Origin: Bacteroidota bacterium
GTDB taxonomy: Bacteria; Bacteroidota; Bacteroidia; Flavobacteriales_F; PHOS-HE28
Assembly: GCA_014584605.1 (NCBI GenBank)
Contig: JACTMO010000015.1
Span: 37,129 to 101,128 of the forward strand
Direction: 5' to 3'
Length of the DNA stretch: 64,000 nt
The notes under the pieces are model-generated. The model ran no database searches and was not told the origin of the DNA. It saw only the letters and a list, made by a program, of their open reading frames with translations. Of the stretch, positions 26,456 to 33,495 are shown piece after piece. The translations under genes and the position numbers were made by a program. Within the stretch, counting starts at the first letter, position 1, and each line of letters begins with the position of its first letter.

Positions 26456-27807
26456 TCGATCCGACGCTTGCGGAACCAGACCTCGCGGAGGTCCGGTGTG
26501 ATCGTGAAGCCCACGAAGAGGTCGATGTACCCTTCGGTGATCCGGCCGGCGGCAGGGGTGGACCGTTCACCCACGTCAACGCCCAGGTTGAAGCGTGAAC
26601 GGGTGGTGGAACCCAGGAGCGGCAGCGAAAGACCGGCGCTAAGGGCCGTTACGCGCAGCGCTTCACCACCCACGCGCAGGTAATCCTGGGCATGGCGCAA
26701 CCCGAGGCGATAGGTGGTCCGGCCCATGAACGAACCGTTGCGCAGGCCGAGGGGGGTCCAGGCGGCGCCCACGGCATAGCTCATGCTCGGGCCCAGGCCT
26801 TCGGGCAGGGTGTAGCTTTCCACATCGATGCGCAGGCTGCTCCAATCGCGGCGGCGCACCTCGGCGGTCACCGTCCAGGTGGAGCTTACAACGCCGAATC
26901 CGATGGCATAGGCGGTGGGCAGGCCCACCGTGCCCCGAGCCCCGTCGATGGAAGAGATGGTATCGCGGAAGGTCTCCACACCGGTGGTGGTGGCCGTGAA
27001 GGAGTTCACCAGTTCGGTACGGCGGGCGCTGATGGGCAGACCGGGGTCCACGCTCACGCCCACGGCCCAGCGCAGGGATTCCTCGTCCAGGTTGTTGCGC
27101 CGACGCAGGTCGCCCAGGTATTGCAGGCCCACGGTGGCGGTCGGGCCCCGCATCACCAACGAGGAGAAGGCTTGTGTGTTGAGGTAGTTGCCCCCCTCGG
27201 GGAAGTACACTTTGCGGGTACGCTCGATGCCTCCGAAGAGATAGACGAAGTTGGCCCCCACGGTGAGCTTGTGTCCGTTGGCCAGGGAATCGCGTTGCTG
27301 CCAGAGGGTGGTCCCGAAGCCGGCGAAAGCTTTGTTGAGCCCACCGGAGCCCTCATAGGCATAGCGCACGATCCCACCGTCCGGCATCGTACCCTGGTCG
27401 TTGATGCGGTAGCCCACATCGGTGAAGGGGGACAGGCCCAGCGCCAGCCCGGCCTTCCCTTGTGCGAGGGGAATGCCCACACTGAGGCCCAAAGGCCGCA
27501 TGGTGCTGCGGCGCTGTTCCCCGTCGGCCGAGCGCAGCCGCATCCAGCGTGCGAGCCCGCCCACCTCGAAGGTCGGTTTCAAGAGGTGGGCATAGCTGGC
27601 GGGTTGCACGGCACTGACGCTGTACGGATCGGTGGCGGCGACGCCCACGCCACCCATGCTGGCCTGCACCACCTGGTTGCTGTTCAGCAGGTCGCCGAAG
27701 CCATACGACGAATAGGGCGACTCAAGGCTCTCCTGGGCCACCGCGACCGGGATCCCCGCCAGTCCTCCGAGGGTGAGCAAGGTGGCGGTGGTGCGCAAGC
27801 AGGGCAT
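26452..27807 (-). CDS. Outer-membrane beta-barrel protein (unnamed, coaX-lptC cluster)
   Basis: 451 residues from MPCLRTTATLLTLGGLAGIP, a signal peptide cut near AVAQES. The start SPYSSYGFGDLLNSN with the following GGVGVAATDPYSVSAVQPAS is typical of a Bacteroidota family of outer-membrane proteins of FadL-like look. Alternating hydrophobic strands and many Gly/aromatic residues support a beta barrel. It is always near coaX and lptC; function unknown. Its first 85 bp overlap the end of coaX in another frame. Confidence 0.75.
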   Translation of the reverse strand: MPCLRTTATLLTLGGLAGIPVAVAQESLESPYSSYGFGDLLNSNQVVQASMGGVGVAATDPYSVSAVQPASYAHLLKPTFEVGGLARWMRLRSADGEQRRSTMRPLGLSVGIPLAQGKAGLALGLSPFTDVGYRINDQGTMPDGGIVRYAYEGSGGLNKAFAGFGTTLWQQRDSLANGHKLTVGANFVYLFGGIERTRKVYFPEGGNYLNTQAFSSLVMRGPTATVGLQYLGDLRRRNNLDEESLRWAVGVSVDPGLPISARRTELVNSFTATTTGVETFRDTISSIDGARGTVGLPTAYAIGFGVVSSTWTVTAEVRRRDWSSLRIDVESYTLPEGLGPSMSYAVGAAWTPLGLRNGSFMGRTTYRLGLRHAQDYLRVGGEALRVTALSAGLSLPLLGSTTRSRFNLGVDVGERSTPAAGRITEGYIDLFVGFTITPDLREVWFRKRRIE

Positions 27808-28525
27808 GGAGTCCGCGGAGAGTGAGGAGCGGGTCCGCAAAGATGCCACTTTTGAGGGCGGCGGCGTAGGCCGGGGCCGCACCACCGGTAAGGACCACGG
27901 CGAGGTCCGTGTGCTGCCGGGTCAGTTCGGCGATCATGCCGGCCAGCTCGAAGCGCACCCCGTGGTGGATGCCCGAGGCCAGGCACGCAAGGGTGTCATC
28001 GCCCACCAGCGGTGGCGAACCGGGCTCCACCACCAGCGGCAGGCGGGCGCTGTAGCGATGCATGGCCTGGCCGCGCATGCGGGGTCCCGGACTGATGGCC
28101 CCGCCCACGAAGCCGGTCCCGGGCAGGACCAGGTCGTAGGTGATGCAGGTGCCCAGGTCGATGGCCAGGGCGGGCCGCCCCGGGAAGCGGTCGTGCAGCG
28201 CGGCGGCATTGGCCAGACGGTCCACGCCCAGGGTGGCCGGGGTCGCATAGGCCACGGGCATGGGTGCGGAGGAGCTGCCGGTGAGCTCGAGCACGGGACC
28301 GTGGACCTCGAGCAGCGGCCGGATGCTCGCAGCGGGCTCGCCCACGGAGGCCACGGCGATGCAGACGGGTCGGGCGTCTTCCAGGAAGTTCCGCAGGGCA
28401 TCGGCATCGGGCCGGTCCATCCGGGTGGAACGCAGCACCTGCCGCTGCCGGAAGAGGGCCAGCTTCACCCTGGAGTTGCCGACGTCCACCACCAGGTCGA
28501 TGCGGGTATGGTCCGGGGAACGCAT
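27722..28525 (-). CDS. coaX: Type III pantothenate kinase
   Basis: 267 residues from MRSPDHTRIDLVVDVGNSRV. ASKHA-fold motifs DVGNSRVKL, GVDRLANAAA, AIDLGTCITYDLV and FVGGAISPGPRMR are intact. It phosphorylates pantothenate, the first step of CoA synthesis. The natural end of the family is near LRGLHALL; here about 25 extra residues rich in Arg, Gly and Pro run on and overlap the next gene's signal peptide. Confidence 0.93.
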   Translation of the reverse strand: MRSPDHTRIDLVVDVGNSRVKLALFRQRQVLRSTRMDRPDADALRNFLEDARPVCIAVASVGEPAASIRPLLEVHGPVLELTGSSSAPMPVAYATPATLGVDRLANAAALHDRFPGRPALAIDLGTCITYDLVLPGTGFVGGAISPGPRMRGQAMHRYSARLPLVVEPGSPPLVGDDTLACLASGIHHGVRFELAGMIAELTRQHTDLAVVLTGGAAPAYAAALKSGIFADPLLTLRGLHALLAHHRHLAHPRRTGGDPGRGGPGEP

Positions 28526-28532
28526 CAAGTCC

Positions 28533-28540
28533 TATCTTTG
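28533..28540 (+). promoter_or_regulatory. -7 element of the tRNA-Phe gene
   Basis: TATCTTTG, a full match to TAnnTTTG, 46 bp before the mature tRNA 5' end. No clear -33. Confidence 0.55.
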
Positions 28541-28586
28541 CCGCCCTTGTCCGCCGCCCGTTGGGCGAAAGGCAGGCGAAACATAG

Positions 28587-28659
<73 letters not shown>

Positions 28660-28664
28660 CCCTG

Positions 28665-28693
28665 CGGAGGCCGGTCGAAACGACCGGCCTCCG
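28665..28693. terminator. Hairpin after tRNA-Phe, shared with the convergent HD gene
   Basis: A 13-bp perfect stem (28665-28677 with 28681-28693, CGGAGGCCGGTCG and complement), loop AAA. It lies 5 bp past the tRNA and 5 bp before the stop of the minus-strand HD gene. No T-run. Confidence 0.65.
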
Positions 28694-28697
28694 GCGT

Positions 28698-29291
28698 TCA
28701 GGCCCCTCCGTGTTCCTGCAGCCATCGGCGCAGGGCCTCCAGATGCACGACCTTGACGGGGCCCCGGGAACGCCGGTTGGTGGCCGTGAAGTAGCGATGA
28801 TCTTCCAGGAAGCGCACCTGCAGGCGGTTCCATTCCAGCTCGGTGGTGAGCTTGCCGTAGGTCCTCATCTCCTCGAAGAGCAGGTTGCCGATCCGTTCGA
28901 AGTCCTCGCGGCCCAGGTAGTCCAGGTCGGCATCGCAAAGCACCTGGGCAAGCAGGTTCGTGGGGCGCTGCGGGACCTGTGTTTCCATGATCAGCGCACA
29001 GACCCGTTCGATGTATTGCGGGGAGTAACCGAAGCCGGGCAGCACCCGGCGGGCGATGGCACAGCTCGCCAGCTCGTGCTCCACCTCCGCTTCCGTGAAG
29101 CCGGCATCGTGGTAGAGGGCGGCCGTCTTCAACAGCAGCAGATCGTCGCCGTGCACACCTTCCTGCGCGGCGATGTCGATCACCGAGGCGTAAACATCAA
29201 GCGTATGCTCCAGGCTGTGATAGGTGCGCCGTTCGGGAAGCTCCTCGCGCAGCTTCCGCAGGATATAGGCTTTGGCGGCCTGGAGGTCCAT
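28698..29291 (-). CDS. HD-domain phosphohydrolase-like protein
   Basis: 197 residues from MDLQAAKAYILRKLREEL. Metal-binding residues of the HD superfamily are visible: YHSLEHTLDVY (first His), LYHDAGF (the HD pair, near residue 63) and CDADLDYLG (last Asp, near 122). Proteins of this form hydrolyse phosphates of nucleotides or cyclic nucleotides; the substrate is unknown. Divergent from the histidine kinase gene with 48 bp between starts. Confidence 0.8.
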   Translation of the reverse strand: MDLQAAKAYILRKLREELPERRTYHSLEHTLDVYASVIDIAAQEGVHGDDLLLLKTAALYHDAGFTEAEVEHELASCAIARRVLPGFGYSPQYIERVCALIMETQVPQRPTNLLAQVLCDADLDYLGREDFERIGNLLFEEMRTYGKLTTELEWNRLQVRFLEDHRYFTATNRRSRGPVKVVHLEALRRWLQEHGGA

Positions 29292-29301
29292 ACGGAGGCG
29301 A

Positions 29302-29309
29302 CCAAGATA
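29302..29309 (-). promoter_or_regulatory. -7 element of the HD gene
   Basis: TATCTTGG on the minus strand, 10 bp before the HD start; implies a very short leader. Confidence 0.45.
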
Positions 29310-29326
29310 AGGCCCCCGCCCACCAG

Positions 29327-29334
29327 TACCTTGG
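29327..29334 (+). promoter_or_regulatory. -7 element of the histidine kinase-gpmI unit
   Basis: TACCTTGG, only 5 bp before the kinase ATG. Transcription would begin at or next to the start codon, so the mRNA may be leaderless. Confidence 0.45.
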
Positions 29335-29339
29335 CCCCC

Positions 29340-30290
29340 ATGTTCCCGCAAGGCCACCGGCGAACGCTGCTGCTCTTCGGCATCCTGGCGGTGTACATCG
29401 TCCTGCAGTCGTTGTGGTGGGCCTATTTGCTGGTGCGCAAGGACCAGGAGATGCAGGCCCTGATCGATGCGTTCCAGCTGGCCACGGACAGCGGCCCGGG
29501 GCGTGCCGACCGCACCTTCCGGATGGTGCTGGGCGAGGGCAGCGTGTTCCTGGCCCTGCTGATCGCCGCCCTGGTGCTCACCTTCCGCGCCATCCGCCGC
29601 GACCTGCAGCTGGCCCGGGCCCAGCGCAATTTCCTGCTGGCGGTCACCCACGAACTGCGCACCCCCATCGCCGGGGCCAAGCTGAACATGCAGACCCTGC
29701 AACGCCATGCCCTCCCGCAGGAACAACGCGACCAGCTCGCCGCCCAGGCGGTGGCCGACCTGGACCGGCTGGCGGCGCTCACCGACAAGGTGTTGCTGGC
29801 CGTGCGGGCCGAAGAGACGGACCTGCCCCTGGAGATGGGACCGATGGACCTGGCATCGTTGGTACGCCAGGCGGTGGACCAGGCCCGGGGCACCACCCTC
29901 GCTCAGCATCAGGTGGAGCTGGAGGTGCCCCCGTCCCTTACGGTGAAGGCCGAGGCACTGGCCCTGCGGTCGGTGGTGGACAACCTGCTGGACAACGCCG
30001 GCAAGTACACCCCGGTCGGCAGCCTGGTGCGGGTGGGGATCCGGCGCAAGGGCGAAGGCGCGGTGCTGGAGGTGGTCGACCAGGGCCCCGGGGTGGCCGA
30101 GCAGGACCGCGAGCGGATCTTCCAGCGCCTCCATCGCGGGGGCGACGAGTCCGTGCGCACCACGAAAGGCACCGGCCTCGGCCTCTACATCGCGCGGCGG
30201 CTCATGCGGCGCATGGGCGGCACCCTCACGGTCCGGAACGCCCCGCAAGGCGGGGCTATCTTCGCGGCCTCCTTCCCCACCGCCACCTGA
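29340..30290 (+). CDS. Sensor histidine kinase
   Basis: 316 residues from MFPQGHRRTLLLFGILAV. Two membrane helices (about 9-28 and 66-85) enclose a short periplasmic loop. The HisKA box is VTHELRTPIAG (phospho-His near residue 103); the ATPase part has NLLDNAGKYT, DQGPGVAE and GTGLGLYI. There is no response-regulator gene beside it; instead the stop overlaps the start of gpmI. An orphan kinase; its partner must be elsewhere. Confidence 0.9.
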   Translation: MFPQGHRRTLLLFGILAVYIVLQSLWWAYLLVRKDQEMQALIDAFQLATDSGPGRADRTFRMVLGEGSVFLALLIAALVLTFRAIRRDLQLARAQRNFLLAVTHELRTPIAGAKLNMQTLQRHALPQEQRDQLAAQAVADLDRLAALTDKVLLAVRAEETDLPLEMGPMDLASLVRQAVDQARGTTLAQHQVELEVPPSLTVKAEALALRSVVDNLLDNAGKYTPVGSLVRVGIRRKGEGAVLEVVDQGPGVAEQDRERIFQRLHRGGDESVRTTKGTGLGLYIARRLMRRMGGTLTVRNAPQGGAIFAASFPTAT

Positions 30291-31822
30291 TGTCCGCCAT
30301 CCGCAAGGTCGCCCTGGTCGTGCTCGACGGCTGGGGCATTGGTGCCGGCGACCGCACCGATGCGATCGCGCAGGCCCGTACGCCGCGCTTCAAGGAACTG
30401 CTGGACCACTGCCCGCACGCCACCCTGCGCACCGACGGCGAGCATGTGGGCCTGCCTGTCGGCCAGATGGGCAACAGCGAAGTGGGCCATCTCAACATCG
30501 GGGCGGGCCGCGTGGTCTACCAGGACCTGCTGCGCGTGGACAAGGCCGTGGAGGACGGCTCCCTGGCGCGCAACACCGTGCTGCAGGAGGCCTTCCGGGC
30601 GGCGTGCGCCCCCGGCACGCGGCTGCACTTCATCGGGCTGCTCAGCAAGGGCGGCGTGCACAGCCACCAGGACCACCTGCGGGCGCTGTGCCATGCGGCC
30701 GTGGACGCCGGTGTGCCCCGGATGTTCGTACATGCCTTCACCGACGGGCGCGACGCGGACCCGAAGAGCGGCCTGGGCTATCTGCGCGACTTCCTCGCCG
30801 GGGTGAAGGGGCTGCCGGTGCACATCGCCAGTGTGGTGGGCCGCTACTACGCCATGGACCGCGACAAGCGCTGGGAGCGGGTGAAGCGCGCCTACGACCT
30901 GCTCGTCCACGGCACGGGCACGGCGGTGGCCGACGCCATGGAGGCCTACACGCGCAGCTACGCCGAAGGCATCACCGACGAGTTCATCGTGCCGCACTTC
31001 ATCACCGGGCCCGACAGTGCGCCGCTTGCCACCATCCGGCCCGGCGATGTGGTGGTCTGTTTCAACTTCCGCACGGACCGCTGCCGCGAGATCACGCAGG
31101 CCCTCACCCAGCAGGCCTTCCCCGAGCAGGGCATGGCGCCGCTCGCGCTGCACTACGTCACCCTCACCGAGTACGACCCCACCTACCGCGATGTGCGCGT
31201 GGTGCTGGGCAAGGACGAACTGCCGATGACGCTGGGCGAGACCGTGAGCGCTGCGGGGCTGCGGCAGGTGCGCGCCGCGGAGACGGAGAAGTACCCGCAT
31301 GTCACCTTCTTCTTCAGCGGCGGCCGCGAAGCACCCTATCCGGGCGAGGAGCGCATCCTGGTGGCCAGCCCCAAGGTGGCCACCTACGACCTGCAGCCCG
31401 AGATGAGCGCACCCGAACTGGCCGAGCGCGTGGCGCAGGCCCTCACACCCGACGGCCCCGACCTGGTGGTGCTCAACTTCGCCAACCCCGACATGGTGGG
31501 CCACACCGGCGTGTTCAGCGCGGTGGTGAGGGCCGTGGAGACCACCGACACCTGCCTGGGCCGTGTGGTGGACGCGGGCCGTGCATCGGGATACGGTTTC
31601 GTCATCATCGCAGACCACGGCAACGCGGACAAGGCCCTGAACCCCGACGGTACGCCCAACACCGCCCACAGCACCAACCCGGTGCCCATCGTGCTGGTGG
31701 ACGACCGGCGATGGACGCTGCGCGATGGGATCCTGGCCGATGTGGCGCCCACCCTGCTGCAGCTCATGGGCCTTCCCCAGCCCGCGCAGATGACCGGGCG
31801 CTCGCTGGTGGAGGCCGGGTGA
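30290..31822 (+). CDS. gpmI: 2,3-bisphosphoglycerate-independent phosphoglycerate mutase
   Basis: 510 residues from MSAIRKVALVVLDGWGIGAG, the family length. The metal-binding and catalytic motifs VLDGWG, GQMGNSEVGHLNIG (catalytic Ser near residue 63), FNFRTDRCREI and ADHGNADK are intact. It interconverts 2- and 3-phosphoglycerate in glycolysis. The ATG shares a base with the kinase stop; a TATCTTCG at 30257-30264 inside the kinase end could be an extra promoter. Confidence 0.96.
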   Translation: MSAIRKVALVVLDGWGIGAGDRTDAIAQARTPRFKELLDHCPHATLRTDGEHVGLPVGQMGNSEVGHLNIGAGRVVYQDLLRVDKAVEDGSLARNTVLQEAFRAACAPGTRLHFIGLLSKGGVHSHQDHLRALCHAAVDAGVPRMFVHAFTDGRDADPKSGLGYLRDFLAGVKGLPVHIASVVGRYYAMDRDKRWERVKRAYDLLVHGTGTAVADAMEAYTRSYAEGITDEFIVPHFITGPDSAPLATIRPGDVVVCFNFRTDRCREITQALTQQAFPEQGMAPLALHYVTLTEYDPTYRDVRVVLGKDELPMTLGETVSAAGLRQVRAAETEKYPHVTFFFSGGREAPYPGEERILVASPKVATYDLQPEMSAPELAERVAQALTPDGPDLVVLNFANPDMVGHTGVFSAVVRAVETTDTCLGRVVDAGRASGYGFVIIADHGNADKALNPDGTPNTAHSTNPVPIVLVDDRRWTLRDGILADVAPTLLQLMGLPQPAQMTGRSLVEAG

Positions 31823-31829
31823 GGGTCCG

Positions 31830-33494
31830 CTAGTTGTTCAGGATGGTCAGGTGGCCGGTGAAGGGCCCTTCACCACCTTCCACCACCACCTCATAGAAGT
31901 AGGTGCCGTCGGGCACGTTGCGCCCATCCCAGGTGTTGCGGTAGTTGTTGGCCTCGAAGACCACCTGGCCCCAGCGGTTGAAGATCCTCACCTTGTTGTG
32001 GGTCCCCAGGATCCCTTCGATGTGGAACGTGTCGTTGTTCCCGTCGCCATTGGGGCTGAACACGTTCGGGATCACGATCTCGCAGCCGCTGTCCACCGTC
32101 ACCTCGCCGGTCACGGTCCGAGCACAGCCATCGGTCACGGTCACCTGGTAGGTTCCGTTCTGCATGCCGGGCACCCAGGTGGAGCTGCCCTGGTCGCCGG
32201 TGTTCCAGGCGATGGTCAGGTCCTCGAACCCACCGGTGGCCGAGGCCGTGAGCATCACCGAATCATCCTCACAATCCAGTGCAAGGTCCTCGGTGAAGAG
32301 CTGTATGGGCACGTACTCCTGGATGGGGACCGAGGCCGTGCTCACCGAAGTATCGCCGCAGGCGTTGATGTAGGTGGCCGTCAGGATGATCTCCTCCACG
32401 CCTTCGGCGACCCCGTCCTCGAAGGCGCTCAAGGGGAAGCTCACGGAGCTCTGTCCGTCCGGGATCACGATCACCGCCGGGATGCTGGTGTAATCCACGC
32501 CGTTCGTCGCGGTGCCCGACACGACCACCGCCACGTCCAGGTCCGCCTCATCCCCCGGGCGGGTGATGGTGATGCTGGCGTCGGTGCATCCCTCGGTCAT
32601 GGTCCCGTCCGCACTGGCCGTCACCACCTCCAGTTCGATGGCATTGGGTGAGCTGAAACTGCCGCCCTCCAGGAACACACCGCTGTCGAAGGCCGAGTCG
32701 AAGGCATCGGCGATGGCCAGTTTGATGTGGTAGGTCTGGCCGCACTGCACGATGGCGCTCGCGGTGAGCACCACGGTGAACCCGTCGTACTCCACGGTCA
32801 GGCCACCGGCGTTGTCGAAGTAGTGGATGCTGTTGTTCTGCCAGTTGGGGTCCACAGCGGCGCAGTTGGAGGCATCGCCAAAGCTGCCGGGCGTGCCGTT
32901 GTTCACCGTGTTGATGCCGATGGGCACATTGGTGCCGGGCACCAGGGCGATGTTGGCGGCGTTGTTGCTGAAGGGGCCGTTGATGCCCGGCCCGCTGAGG
33001 AAGAAACCGAAGACATCGTTGAAGGAGGAACAGACGTACTCGTTGTATTCCTCACTGCCGAAAACGAACCGGAAGACCAGCGAATCGCCGGCCGGTACGA
33101 AGTCGAACTCCAGCACGGCCTTGTCGTTCACGGCCTGCTGGGAGATGGTCTCCAGGTCCGCATCGCCGGTGAAGGCCGGCGAGGCCGGGCCCAGGGAATT
33201 GGACTCGCTGCTGTTCGGGCCGACCACCTCGGGGATGCTGCCGCTGCACATCACCAGCCCCTGGGTGATGTTGAGGTTGGAGTTGCTGCCGTCGAAGCTG
33301 CCGATCTGGTCGTTGACCTGGTTGCCGGGCTGACCGTTGAAGGTCACGTTGCTCACGGTGACCCCACCGCCCAGCAGCACGTTCTCCACCAGCTGCTGCG
33401 GGGTCAGGCTGTTATCCACGGTGAGCTGTGCCGATGCGACGATGGGCATCAGCAGGGTGGCCGTCAAATGGCCACGGAAGGTCCCGTTCCTCAT
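31830..33494 (-). CDS. Choice-of-anchor L surface protein with T9SS type-B sorting domain (paralogue 1)
   Basis: 554 residues with a signal peptide (about 1-23). The choice-of-anchor L domain (about 25-275) has LTPQQLVENVLLGGGVTVSN, FGSEEYNEYVCSSFNDVFGF and FLEGGSF. A Calx-beta-like region and an Ig-like unit follow, and the last ~85 residues are the gliding-motility-associated C-terminal (CHU_C) sorting domain: PNVFSPNGDGNND, FNRWGQVVFE, WDGRNVPDGTYFY. Such proteins cross the outer membrane by T9SS. It starts 1 bp after the stop of the next paralogue, forming an operon. Ligand unknown. Confidence 0.88.
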   Translation of the reverse strand: MRNGTFRGHLTATLLMPIVASAQLTVDNSLTPQQLVENVLLGGGVTVSNVTFNGQPGNQVNDQIGSFDGSNSNLNITQGLVMCSGSIPEVVGPNSSESNSLGPASPAFTGDADLETISQQAVNDKAVLEFDFVPAGDSLVFRFVFGSEEYNEYVCSSFNDVFGFFLSGPGINGPFSNNAANIALVPGTNVPIGINTVNNGTPGSFGDASNCAAVDPNWQNNSIHYFDNAGGLTVEYDGFTVVLTASAIVQCGQTYHIKLAIADAFDSAFDSGVFLEGGSFSSPNAIELEVVTASADGTMTEGCTDASITITRPGDEADLDVAVVVSGTATNGVDYTSIPAVIVIPDGQSSVSFPLSAFEDGVAEGVEEIILTATYINACGDTSVSTASVPIQEYVPIQLFTEDLALDCEDDSVMLTASATGGFEDLTIAWNTGDQGSSTWVPGMQNGTYQVTVTDGCARTVTGEVTVDSGCEIVIPNVFSPNGDGNNDTFHIEGILGTHNKVRIFNRWGQVVFEANNYRNTWDGRNVPDGTYFYEVVVEGGEGPFTGHLTILNN

Positions 33495-33495
33495 C

